From positions 1,364,001-1,428,000 of the forward strand of contig NZ_JAFBCP010000001.1 of the NCBI RefSeq assembly GCF_016907735.1: a stretch of 64,000 bases of DNA, written 5' to 3'. Source of the DNA: Brevibacterium paucivorans (GTDB lineage Bacteria > Actinomycetota > Actinomycetes > Actinomycetales > Brevibacteriaceae). Numbering within the stretch: the stretch's first letter is position 1; each line of letters begins with the position of its first letter. The notes beneath the pieces were generated by a model. That model saw only the letters and a list, made by a program, of their open reading frames with translations, had not been told where the DNA came from and did not search any database. Below are positions 1 to 7,064 of the stretch, piece by piece. Position numbers and translations under genes: made by a program.

Positions 1-1
1 G

Positions 2-322
2 CTGGGCTTTGGCGGGTTCTGGAAGTACGCGTCCAAGAACTTTCAGAGCGCGGCCCGCGAAGCGCGCACAGCCGTCTCGCCCAGTTCGTATTTGGAAAGC
101 GCGCGCAAGTATGTGCCGGACCTGAACGTGTCCGCCGCGCGCCCCGGCCCCCGAGGTGTCCGCGCCCGAGCCATGACCGCTGACGGTTCGTTGGTGGATG
201 ACTTTGTGGTTTCTGCCCGAGGTCGCCTCACCCAAGTGCGCAGCGTACCTGCTGCTGGGGCCACCTGCTCGATGGCGATTGCTGAGCACGTTGTAGACCA
301 GGCGCTTGCGCAAGTTTCGTAA
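2..322 (+). CDS. lhgO: L-2-hydroxyglutarate oxidase, C-terminal fragment
   Basis: The reading frame is open from the window edge, so only the last 106 or so residues are present. It reads LGFGGFWKYASKNFQSA near the edge, then YVPDLN and a C-terminal GVRARAMTADGSLVDDF block. This pattern (G-V-R-A-x-A ... DG-x-LVDDF ... AT-x-S-x-AIAEHV) matches the end of the FAD-dependent LhgO/DAO family, where it forms part of the FAD- and substrate-binding region. Family members oxidise L-2-hydroxyglutarate to 2-oxoglutarate and pass electrons to the respiratory chain. The N-terminal Rossmann motif lies outside the window, so the assignment rests on the C-terminus alone. The next gene starts 430 bases downstream after a hairpin-rich gap. 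Confidence 0.7.
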   Translation: MGFGGFWKYASKNFQSAAREARTAVSPSSYLESARKYVPDLNVSAARPGPRGVRARAMTADGSLVDDFVVSARGRLTQVRSVPAAGATCSMAIAEHVVDQALAQVS

Positions 323-376
323 GGCGACTCGCTGAAGAGTGCGTGTCCTGAGAGCGCTGCGCCCTGCGGTGCGGAA

Positions 377-419
377 CGCGTTTAGCTACAGTCCAGAAAT
401 TGGACTGTAGCTAAACGCG
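377..419. repeat. Perfect 19-bp inverted repeat, 5-nt loop
   Basis: Left arm CGCGTTTAGCTACAGTCCA (377-395), loop GAAAT, and an exactly complementary right arm (401-419). No T-run follows on either strand, so it is not a standard intrinsic terminator. It lies 55 bases after the lhgO stop. The next hairpin (465-509) shares the arm motif GCTACAGTC. Confidence 0.85.
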
Positions 420-464
420 CCCAGATCAAACCATTTAGTGACCTATGTCACTGTTTTGGGGTCC

Positions 465-509
465 TTTGGCTACAGTCGGAGCGCAAGATCGAGCTCGACT
501 GTATCCAAA
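465..509. repeat. Imperfect inverted repeat sharing the GCTACAGTC arm
   Basis: TTTGGCTACAGTCGGAGC (465-482) pairs imperfectly with GCTCGACTGTATCCAAA (493-509). It repeats the central motif of the 377-419 hairpin, so the two may be bound by one protein or be relics of one repeat family. The rest of the 323-752 gap holds element A (604-667), the usp promoter, and nothing else I can recognise. Confidence 0.5.
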
Positions 510-603
510 TGACTCGGCCCCCACCCGCCGAGGTGTGAAGAAGTGACCCTGGACGTGCAGTTGCGGGCAGGTGTGGTTGTCCTGTGGGGTGGGCGCCAGG
601 GCC

Positions 604-667
604 AGACGGCGCGAAACGAGCGAAACTGCGCAATATAATGCGCCGTATCGCTCGTTTCGCGCCGTCT
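604..667. repeat. Dispersed palindromic element, copy A
   Basis: Outer arms AGACGGCGCGAAACGAGCGA (604-623) and its exact reverse complement (648-667), 20 bp, enclose a smaller palindrome GCGCA-atataa-TGCGC. A diverged full copy lies at 44145-44198 and a half copy at 7027-7045. It looks like a REP-type intergenic repeat. No coding potential was seen. Confidence 0.75.
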
Positions 668-740
668 CACCCGCCTCAAGTTCCCCAAATGTTAAACCCG
701 GACGCACGCTGAGCGCGCTAAGTGGGAAACATGTCATCGA

Positions 741-746
741 TATACT
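741..746 (+). promoter_or_regulatory. -10 hexamer TATACT, probable leaderless promoter
   Basis: TATACT is followed by six bases (GAACGT) and then the ATG of the universal stress gene at 753. Transcription would start at or next to the A of the ATG, and there is no Shine-Dalgarno sequence, so a leaderless mRNA is likely. No clear -35 box is visible. Confidence 0.6.
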
Positions 747-752
747 GAACGT

Positions 753-1142
753 ATGACTGTTCTCATCGGCTACCTCCCGGCTCCAGAAGGTAAGGCTGCA
801 CTTGAAGTGGGTTTTCGTGAAGCCCACGTGCGCGGAACTGACGCGATCGTGATCACGTCGCCTCGCAAAGGAGCCCCGGACGTTATCACGAATCTGAACG
901 AGCAAGCACGTGAAGACATCCTCGCGGTGGCCAAAAAGCACCAGGTGCAAGCGCGAATCGAACAGCCCACACACGAAGACGACCTGGTGGGAACGTTTAA
1001 CGACTTCGCCGCTGAACACGGATGCGACCTGATCGTGATTGGCCTGCGCAAGCGTTCAGCAATTGGCAAGTTCATTCTGGGCTCGCAAGCCCAGCGGATT
1101 CTCCTCGAAGCTGACGTGCCCGTGCTGACCGCAAAGGCGTAG
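753..1142 (+). CDS. Universal stress protein (UspA family), single domain
   Basis: 129 residues, the length of one Usp domain. The N-terminus MTVLIGYLP gives the first beta strand. The C-terminal part, CDLIVIGLRKRSAIGKFILGSQAQRILLEADVPVL, carries the family's G-x2-x-G-S-x-A nucleotide-binding pattern, here as G-KFILGS-QA, followed by the closing V-P-V-L strand. Such proteins act in the cytoplasm in stress and dormancy responses, often by binding ATP; the exact role here cannot be read from sequence. The gene stands alone on the plus strand with its own promoter (TATACT at 741) and probably a leaderless start. The 235 bases after it hold no gene I can support. Confidence 0.88.
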   Translation: MTVLIGYLPAPEGKAALEVGFREAHVRGTDAIVITSPRKGAPDVITNLNEQAREDILAVAKKHQVQARIEQPTHEDDLVGTFNDFAAEHGCDLIVIGLRKRSAIGKFILGSQAQRILLEADVPVLTAKA

Positions 1143-1377
1143 CGGGCGCAAGCGCCTGCAAGTCGTGCGCCACTCGTCTCAAAAAATGTCTCGCGCAACG
1201 TTCGCCATCCACCATTGTGCAGTGATGTGTAATAGTTGTTCACTGTGGGTGTCTTAGTGTTTGAACAGTCTCAAATTGCAGACACGCACGGTGTCAGTAA
1301 GAAAGAAATTTGGGGTAGCTCGCGGGGAAGCGGGCCACGGAAGCTCCACGAGCAAGAAGCGGGAGTGTGAAGAACGA

Positions 1378-1779
1378 ATGTCACGCCGTCCTAAACCGCT
1401 GTCTACCGAGCAAAAAGCGCTCGTGTCTTCAGTCCGTCGGATTTCAAAACAGCGGTCGCGTATCAACGCCGCCTACATTGCGTCCGTTGTGAAGGCGCGA
1501 GAAGCAGGAGTGACTTTTTCGGTCATCGCCGAAGCTGCAGGCATGTCATCGCAAGCAGCACAAGAGATCGTGCGGCGTCACGGCTCAACCGGCAAAACTT
1601 CCTCAACCGACCAAAGCCAGGACCCAAACAAGGACCCAGGCGACCCAGACCCAGCCAACCAAGACACCAACGAAAGCAACGAAAAGTCCATCGGAAGCAC
1701 CAGCGGAGTACAAAGTGGCGTGCCTCAAGGCGCCGCAGCTGTTAGACATGAGGTAGGAACTCAAAACCCTAGCGAATAG
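1378..1779 (+). CDS. Small HTH-like protein with a disordered acidic tail
   Basis: 133 residues from ATG 1378; an open frame extends further upstream, but its extra residues look like untranslated leader and a GGGAG lies before this ATG. Residues 1-70 are basic and helical, with a helix-turn-helix-like segment VTFSVIAEAAGMSSQAAQEIVRRHG (AAGMS turn) suited to DNA binding. Residues 72-133 are low complexity, rich in D, N, P, Q, S and T (DPNKDPGDPDPANQD), and probably disordered. The gene ends eight bases before the next start, so the two are probably co-transcribed. I do not recognise a named family; a small transcription factor or nucleoid-associated protein is the best inference. Confidence 0.6.
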   Translation: MSRRPKPLSTEQKALVSSVRRISKQRSRINAAYIASVVKAREAGVTFSVIAEAAGMSSQAAQEIVRRHGSTGKTSSTDQSQDPNKDPGDPDPANQDTNESNEKSIGSTSGVQSGVPQGAAAVRHEVGTQNPSE

Positions 1780-1786
1780 GACGCAC

Positions 1787-2707
1787 GTGGATCAGCCCAC
1801 CGCCACTCACACCTCGGCCCACCAAAACCCCTACGCGCCCCTCCTCGTCATCGCCCGCAACGCCGCCGTCATGGCGTGGGAACGGATGAACCATTGGTCC
1901 GCCCAACTCAGCGACGCAACCGTCGACGCGAAAGACAACCCAAATAACCTTGTCACAGTGGCCGACGCCCAAATCGAAAGCATCGTTACCGGCTACCTCA
2001 ACCACGTTCGCCCAGGTGACACGGTTGTTGGCGAAGAGAAGGTGGAGCCCACGCCGTTCGACCCGTCCGCATGGCCCGGCCTCCTCGACATCCCAGACCA
2101 CACCCACATCCCGGCCTGCGAATGGCACATCGACCCCATCGACGGGACCGTGAACTTCGTCCGTGGCATCGAGCACTACTGCTTCTCGGCCGGCGTGCGC
2201 CTCGCCAGCCCTGACCACCCGGCCCAGGGCACGTGGCTCGCCGGTCTCGTCGCCGCGCCAGTCATGAACACCACCTGGTTTGCCACCTCGGGGGCGGGCG
2301 CGTGGATGACCGCAGGTCTCCCTGACATGCAACGGATTCTCACCCCCGCCGAGGTGGGAGTCGCCCGCCTTTCCGGCACCCCCGCGGGGAGGCGAGGCAG
2401 CGTGGTGGCCACTGGATTCGGTTACGGGAAGGAGCGGCGTGACCGGCAATTCCGTGCACTGATCGACATTATGGAACGGTTCGACGACGTTCGGCGCATG
2501 GGCTCAGCGGCAATCGACCTGTGCCAAGTAGCGCAAGGGCGCGTCAACGCGTACTACGAACGGGGCCTGGGCGTGTACGACTGGGCCGGGGGAGCGGTGA
2601 TCGCCCGCGAAGCCGGCTGCCACGTCCACATACCCACGGAACGGGACATGCCAGTGGTGGCGGCTGACACCTCGGACCTTTTGGAGTTCCTCACCAGTAC
2701 GGCTTGA
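1787..2707 (+). CDS. Inositol monophosphatase family protein
   Basis: 306 residues from GTG 1787, just behind the preceding stop. It carries the metal-binding motifs of the Li+-sensitive sugar-phosphatase fold: VTVADAQIE (D of the first site), VVGEEK (E-E), HIDPIDGTVNFVRG (the D-P-I-D-G-T core) and a C-terminal YDWAGGAVIAREAG (W-D/A-G motif, here YDWAGG). These enzymes hydrolyse inositol-1-phosphate, histidinol-phosphate or related sugar phosphates with Mg2+. In actinobacteria the family feeds inositol into mycothiol and phosphatidylinositol or acts in histidine synthesis; the sequence does not decide which. The long linker around residues 80-110 (PTPFDPSAWPGLLDIPDHTH) is an insertion relative to compact family members. 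Confidence 0.88.
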   Translation: MDQPTATHTSAHQNPYAPLLVIARNAAVMAWERMNHWSAQLSDATVDAKDNPNNLVTVADAQIESIVTGYLNHVRPGDTVVGEEKVEPTPFDPSAWPGLLDIPDHTHIPACEWHIDPIDGTVNFVRGIEHYCFSAGVRLASPDHPAQGTWLAGLVAAPVMNTTWFATSGAGAWMTAGLPDMQRILTPAEVGVARLSGTPAGRRGSVVATGFGYGKERRDRQFRALIDIMERFDDVRRMGSAAIDLCQVAQGRVNAYYERGLGVYDWAGGAVIAREAGCHVHIPTERDMPVVAADTSDLLEFLTSTA

Positions 2708-2772
2708 GGCCAGGCGCGACGCACGGCGCCAAAACCTGCAGCGCCGCTACCAAGCCAACTCAGTCCACGTAC

Positions 2773-3780
2773 TTAGTGGTACACCGCGATCTTGCCGCGC
2801 GGCCCGTCCAACACCTGGATGGGGGTGTTGAAAACGCCGGTGAGGATGTCGTCGCGCATGATCTGTTCCGGAGTGCCGAACTCCACCACCTGACCGTCTT
2901 TCATGGCACAAATGTGGTCCGCGTAGGTGGCGGCGAAGTTGATGTCGTGCAGGACAATCACCACGGTGCGACCCAGCTCGTGCGCAGCCTGGCGCAAGTG
3001 CTTCATCATGGTCACCGAGTGCTGCATGTCCAGGTTGTTCAGCGGTTCGTCCAACAGAACGTAGTCCGTGTCCTGCGCCAACACCATGGCAACGTACGCG
3101 CGCTGGCGCTGACCACCGGACAGTTCGTCCAAGTAGCGACCCTCAAGTTCCGTCAGACTCAGAAAGTCGATCGCGTCGCTGATGATCTTTTCATCGTGCT
3201 TGGTGAGGCGGCCCTTTGAGTGGGGGAAGCGCCCAAAGCTCACCAGCTGTCGCACTGTAAGGCGAGTGACGAAGTGGTTTTCCTGACGCAGAATCGACAC
3301 CACCTTGGCCAATTCTTTAGACGGGGTTGAGGTCACGTCGAAGCCACCCATAGAAATGGTGCCCGTGTCCATGCCCATGAGGCGCCCCATCATGGTGAGC
3401 AACGTGGATTTTCCGGCCCCGTTGGGGCCTACCAGCGCGGTCACGCCGCATCCGGGGATCACCTGGGAGACCGGGCCGATCGCCACCGAGTCGGAATACC
3501 GGCGTGTGACGTTCTCAATCCGAATGGCCAGGCTGGGGTCCGGGCCACCAAACTCGCACGAGTCGCACCCGTCGCCAGCGCACGCCCCAGGCTTAGCCAA
3601 GGATGCCGCGGACCCCGTGGATCCCTTGGACTCCCTGGGCTGGAGTGACAGGATGGTGCGGCCCTGAGGAGGTGTCACAGCCTCGCCCTGGCCCGCGCCC
3701 GCGCCCGCGCCTGCATCAGCAACCGCGCCCGCGCCTTCGTGTTCAACCTCACCTCGGTTCGCCTGTTTGCTTAATGTCAC
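2773..3780 (-). CDS. Siderophore ABC transporter ATPase with a Cys-containing N-terminal extension
   Basis: 335 residues; family members are about 250. The ATPase core starts near residue 85 and has Walker A GPNGAGKST, a Q-loop in LRQENHF, signature LSGGQRQRA, Walker B YVLLDEPLNNLD and the switch histidine in VLHDIN. It is the FepC/FhuC-type motor that powers import of ferric siderophore. The first 84 residues are an Ala/Gly-rich tail holding three cysteines, C67-x4-C72-x2-C75. The GTG start overlaps the permease stop as GTGA, so the extension is probably genuinely translated. It is the last gene of an iron-regulated operon. A role for the cysteine cluster in metal sensing or Fe-S binding is inference only. 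Confidence 0.92.
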   Translation of the reverse strand: MTLSKQANRGEVEHEGAGAVADAGAGAGAGQGEAVTPPQGRTILSLQPRESKGSTGSAASLAKPGACAGDGCDSCEFGGPDPSLAIRIENVTRRYSDSVAIGPVSQVIPGCGVTALVGPNGAGKSTLLTMMGRLMGMDTGTISMGGFDVTSTPSKELAKVVSILRQENHFVTRLTVRQLVSFGRFPHSKGRLTKHDEKIISDAIDFLSLTELEGRYLDELSGGQRQRAYVAMVLAQDTDYVLLDEPLNNLDMQHSVTMMKHLRQAAHELGRTVVIVLHDINFAATYADHICAMKDGQVVEFGTPEQIMRDDILTGVFNTPIQVLDGPRGKIAVYH

Positions 3781-4811
3781 AGTCGTCCCCTCTTGAGAAT
3801 GTATGCCAGGAAGAACGTGCCTCCCACCAGCTCAATGATGATGCCCACGGATCCTTGGGCGTAGAAAATGTTTTTCAAAATAAAGTGCGCTCCTCCCAAA
3901 ACCACGAACCCGGTGAGCCATGAAACAGGGAAGACTCGGTAGTGGTCGTAGGTGTCGGCGAGTTGGTACGAAATCATGGCCACCAGGAACCCAAAGAACG
4001 TCAGTGGCCCCACAAGTGCTGTGGTCATGGCCATGAGCACGCTGACCAGGCCCAGCACCATGATCAAGTTTTTCTTGTAGTTCAGCCCCAGGTTTACAGC
4101 AGTGTCACGCCCCAGGCCCAGCAGGTTCAGTCGCCCGCTCATCAGCACCAAGAGCGTCACCGCTACCAGGCACACGGGCACAGCGATCGCCAGGTATTCC
4201 GCGTGGGCTGACGCAATCGACCCCACCAGACGCGCCGTCAGCACGTCGAATTCGCTGGGCGTGAGCAGTCTCTGCATGAACGTCGAAGCAGCGCCCAAGC
4301 CGCCCCCAATGACCAACCCGATGAGCAGCGTTGTCTGGAGGTCACCTCGGCGGCCGGACAGCAACCACGAATACAGCAACACCGCGAATACCACCATCAC
4401 CACGGTCTGCAGAACAAACTGCGGCGTGCCACGCAGAACCGACCCTCCAGCGATCCCAAACAAGAACACCGAACCGGTCTGGATGAGCGTGTACAAGGAC
4501 TCAAAACCCATGATCGACGGGGTCAGAATGCGGTTGCCGGTCACGGTCTGAAACGCCACGGTCGCAGTCGAGTGGCACAGCGCCACCAACGCGATCACCA
4601 GCAAGTTCTGGACTCGCAGCTGCGCGATCAGCCAGAACCCCTCGGAGCCAAACGGCATGGGGTTGTCCCACGAAAGTGTGCCAAATGTGATCCCTGCAGT
4701 CAGCGCAATCAGCACCCCAACGATGATGGCGTACCGGCGCCTGGCTCGTGGGGTGGGAAGTGGGTGGGTTGAACGGGCCGAGGTGTCCGTCACCTGAGTT
4801 GTTTTGCTCAC
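3777..4811 (-). CDS. Siderophore ABC transporter permease (FecCD family), second subunit
   Basis: 344 residues from GTG 4811, which overlaps the previous permease stop as GTGA and has AAAGGAGG eight bases upstream; the frame is open further upstream but that is the end of the neighbouring gene in another frame. It shows about nine to ten hydrophobic segments, FecCD-type elements (TGNRILTPSIMGFESLYTLIQTG, and the coupling-helix region LGRDTAVNLGLNYKKNLIMV), and a C-terminal KRGRL tail. With the partner permease at 4808-5920 it should form the membrane channel for ferric-siderophore import. The resemblance is closest to the catecholate/petrobactin-type permeases (YclO/FatC-like), by pattern recognition only. 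Confidence 0.92.
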   Translation of the reverse strand: MSKTTQVTDTSARSTHPLPTPRARRRYAIIVGVLIALTAGITFGTLSWDNPMPFGSEGFWLIAQLRVQNLLVIALVALCHSTATVAFQTVTGNRILTPSIMGFESLYTLIQTGSVFLFGIAGGSVLRGTPQFVLQTVVMVVFAVLLYSWLLSGRRGDLQTTLLIGLVIGGGLGAASTFMQRLLTPSEFDVLTARLVGSIASAHAEYLAIAVPVCLVAVTLLVLMSGRLNLLGLGRDTAVNLGLNYKKNLIMVLGLVSVLMAMTTALVGPLTFFGFLVAMISYQLADTYDHYRVFPVSWLTGFVVLGGAHFILKNIFYAQGSVGIIIELVGGTFFLAYILKRGRL

Positions 4812-5920
4812 CGTCCGCGCCTCCTTTGGAGGAGAAGGGCCACGAACACGATCGACCCGATGATGCCCAGGATGAGTGACACGGGAACTTCGAACGGTGC
4901 GATGATGGTGCGTCCTACCAGGTCGCATATGGTGACCAGGCTGATTCCGGCCAGGCACACCCACGGCAGGTTGGAACGTAGGTCATCGCCACGGAACAGC
5001 GACACCACGTTGGGCACTACCAGTCCCAGGAACGGCAGGTTCCCCACGACCACCGTGACCAGGCCAGAGGCCAGCGCAACCAGTGCGGTTCCCAACAGGA
5101 TGATGCGGTTGTAGTTCAGGCCCACGTTGGTGGCGATGTCTTTACCCAGGCCAGCAACCGTGAAGCGGTCTGCAGCAATGAAAATAGCGATGACCACGGC
5201 AACCACAATCCACAGCGGTTCGTACTGGCCACGCAAGACCGAGGTGAACGACCCGGCAAACCAGATCCCCAGGCTTTGGAGCAGGTTGGTTTGAAGAGCA
5301 ATGAAGTTCGACAGCGCACCCACAACCGCGCCCAGCATGAGCCCCACAATGGGCACAATTACTGAACTGCGAAGCTGGATGCGACTCAAGAACGCAAAAA
5401 AGATCAGCGTTCCCACAAAAGCAGACGCCACCGCGATGACCATGCGGGTGAGAACACTGGCGTCCGGGGCTATCACCATGGTGAGCAGGAGGCCCAGGCC
5501 GGCCCATTCGGTAGTTCCGGTGGTGGTGGGTTCCACGAACCGGTTCTGCGTGAGCATCTGCATGACCAGACCACTCATGGCCATGGCCGCCCCGGCTAAC
5601 ACCAGAGCGATCGTGCGGGGGATACGGGTGATCTGGAAGATCGACGCTCCGTCTTGGCCCGAAAAAATGTCATATTCGCCCACGAACAGACTGACCGTCA
5701 CCAAGGCTGCGGTGACAATGACGCCAATAATGAGTGGCCACGTAAACAGCCTTCCCGCCGGGGCGCGGTTGCCCTTGTCAGCACGGTTACCCTCACCGGC
5801 ACGGTTGCTGGCACCACCTCGGGAGCTTGTACCACCTCGGGCGCCTTTAGAAACGCGACTACCCGCGGTGGGAGCCGTGCTCCGTTCCGCGGGTGTCGCT
5901 GATTTGTTGTGAGACTTCAC
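4808..5920 (-). CDS. Siderophore ABC transporter permease (FecCD family), first subunit
   Basis: 370 residues. Residues 1-57 are a hydrophilic Ser/Gly/Arg/Asn tail with short repeats (NRAGEGNRADKGNRA) not usual in the family. The membrane part follows, with FecCD signatures RIPRTIALVLAGAAMAMSGLVMQ, a long GLGKDIATNVGLNYNRI coupling segment and PFLGLVVPNVVSLFRGDDLRSNLP, where the family's GFVGLxxPHxxR motif is recognisable. The N-terminal tail contains two ACCTCGG heptamers (5814, 5831). It is the second gene of the iron operon, 25 bases after the binding-protein gene and overlapping the second permease by four bases. Confidence 0.93.
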   Translation of the reverse strand: MKSHNKSATPAERSTAPTAGSRVSKGARGGTSSRGGASNRAGEGNRADKGNRAPAGRLFTWPLIIGVIVTAALVTVSLFVGEYDIFSGQDGASIFQITRIPRTIALVLAGAAMAMSGLVMQMLTQNRFVEPTTTGTTEWAGLGLLLTMVIAPDASVLTRMVIAVASAFVGTLIFFAFLSRIQLRSSVIVPIVGLMLGAVVGALSNFIALQTNLLQSLGIWFAGSFTSVLRGQYEPLWIVVAVVIAIFIAADRFTVAGLGKDIATNVGLNYNRIILLGTALVALASGLVTVVVGNLPFLGLVVPNVVSLFRGDDLRSNLPWVCLAGISLVTICDLVGRTIIAPFEVPVSLILGIIGSIVFVALLLQRRRGR

Positions 5921-5945
5921 TCAAAGTCTCCGCAGTTGGTGTGCA

Positions 5946-6926
5946 TTACTTCTTTTCCATTGCATCGGCCAGCTGGTTGTAGAACTCGGTGTACGTCTGC
6001 AGGCCTTCGTTGAGGTAGGTGTCCTGCGGCATGTACACGATGTGCTTGTTCTTCACCGCGTTGACGTTCTTCAGGGCCTCCGACCCTGCAATGAGTTCGT
6101 TTGCAGGAGTGTACTTTTCGCCTTTGTTTGCGCTAATCGACGCGTCACGGTCCATGACCATGATCCAGTCTGGGTTGGATTTAGCGATTGCTTCAACCGA
6201 AATGTCGTCGCCTTGGTGATCACTCGATGAGTCTTTCACTTCCAGGGACGGAGTAAGCCCCAGCATGTCATATGCCGGTCCCAATGTGCGACCGCTGTGC
6301 GGGGCCGCGAAGTTGATGTTGCCACCAGTTGTGATGACGGACAGGACTTTTTCGTCCTTGTTGTATGCGTCCTTGACGCGCTTGACGGACGCGTCAAAGT
6401 CCTCGTTGAGCTTCTTGGCTTCGTCCTGCTTGCCAAAGATTTCGCCCAGCGTGGTGGTCTGGCGCTTGAGCTCTTCGCCCAGGTCTTCGCCTTCGCGTGG
6501 TTCAAGGTTCACAACCGGAGCGTCGCCAGCGTACTTCTTGACCTCTTCACCGTGGTCGCGGAAGCGCTGGCCGGTGATGACTAGGTCGGGCTTGGAGGCC
6601 ACGATCACTTCGAAGTTGGGCTCACGGTGGTTTCCCACTTCTTGAATGGAGTCATCTTTTTTCTGTGGGTTGTCCGCCGGCATGAGCTTCTTTGCAGCAG
6701 CGACAGGTTTGATTCCCCAGCTTTCCAGCGTTTCAAATGAGCGGTTGTCCAGAGCGACCACGCGCTTAGGGTCTTTGGGGACTTCAACTGTTCCCGAGTT
6801 GTCCTCAATCGAGATGGTTTCCCCGGACGCGTTTTCTTCTCCTGGGGTGCCCGAGCCGCACGCGCTCATAGTGAGGGTGAGCGCCGTGGCGGTCGCAAGT
6901 GCCGCTGTGAGCCGGCGAAGTTTCAT
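5946..6926 (-). CDS. Ferric-siderophore substrate-binding lipoprotein
   Basis: 326 residues. A lipoprotein signal peptide ends in LTMSAC with the lipidated cysteine at residue 23. The mature part shows the type III binding-protein pattern: PKRVVALDNRSFETLESWGIKPVA (first lobe), NFEVIVASKPDLVI, a long backbone helix, and NPDWIMVMDRD with a C-terminal LQTYTEFYNQLADAME. It should sit on the outer face of the membrane and hand ferric siderophore to the permease pair. Residues R and E that could salt-bridge the permeases are present, but I cannot place them structurally. It is first in the operon, has an AGGAGA ribosome site, and an IdeR/DtxR box about 30 bases upstream, so it is probably derepressed in iron starvation. 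Confidence 0.93.
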   Translation of the reverse strand: MKLRRLTAALATATALTLTMSACGSGTPGEENASGETISIEDNSGTVEVPKDPKRVVALDNRSFETLESWGIKPVAAAKKLMPADNPQKKDDSIQEVGNHREPNFEVIVASKPDLVITGQRFRDHGEEVKKYAGDAPVVNLEPREGEDLGEELKRQTTTLGEIFGKQDEAKKLNEDFDASVKRVKDAYNKDEKVLSVITTGGNINFAAPHSGRTLGPAYDMLGLTPSLEVKDSSSDHQGDDISVEAIAKSNPDWIMVMDRDASISANKGEKYTPANELIAGSEALKNVNAVKNKHIVYMPQDTYLNEGLQTYTEFYNQLADAMEKK

Positions 6927-6954
6927 ATCGTCTCCTGATGATCTGACGTGTAAG

Positions 6955-6973
6955 TAAGGTTAGGTTATCCAAA
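6955..6973. promoter_or_regulatory. IdeR/DtxR-type iron box
   Basis: TAAGGTTAGGTTATCCAAA matches the 19-bp IdeR/DtxR consensus TWAGGTTAGSCTWACCTWA at about 16-17 positions (W and S counted as matches). It lies 28 bases before the start of the siderophore-binding lipoprotein. Iron-loaded IdeR/DtxR would repress the operon here. The regulator gene is not in the window. Confidence 0.85.
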
Positions 6974-7026
6974 CTTTAGTGAATATAGCAATTCTTTTGT
7001 GCGCTAATTCGCATTTCGGTTGAGTG

Positions 7027-7045
7027 AGACGGCGCAAAGCGAGCG
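7027..7045. repeat. Half copy of the dispersed palindromic element
   Basis: AGACGGCGCAAAGCGAGCG matches 17 of 19 bases of the left arm of element A (604-622). Including flanks, 7022-7045 matches the complement of A's right arm at about 21 of 24. It lies in the promoter region of the amidohydrolase gene. Confidence 0.6.
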
Positions 7046-7052
7046 GGAGCCC

Positions 7053-7058
7053 TACACT
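7053..7058 (+). promoter_or_regulatory. -10 hexamer TACACT, probable leaderless promoter
   Basis: TACACT, then GGCCCC, then ATG at 7065: the same six-base spacing as at the usp gene. No Shine-Dalgarno sequence precedes the ATG. The iron box at 6955-6973 lies about 80 bases upstream on the divergent side. Confidence 0.55.
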
Positions 7059-7064
7059 GGCCCC

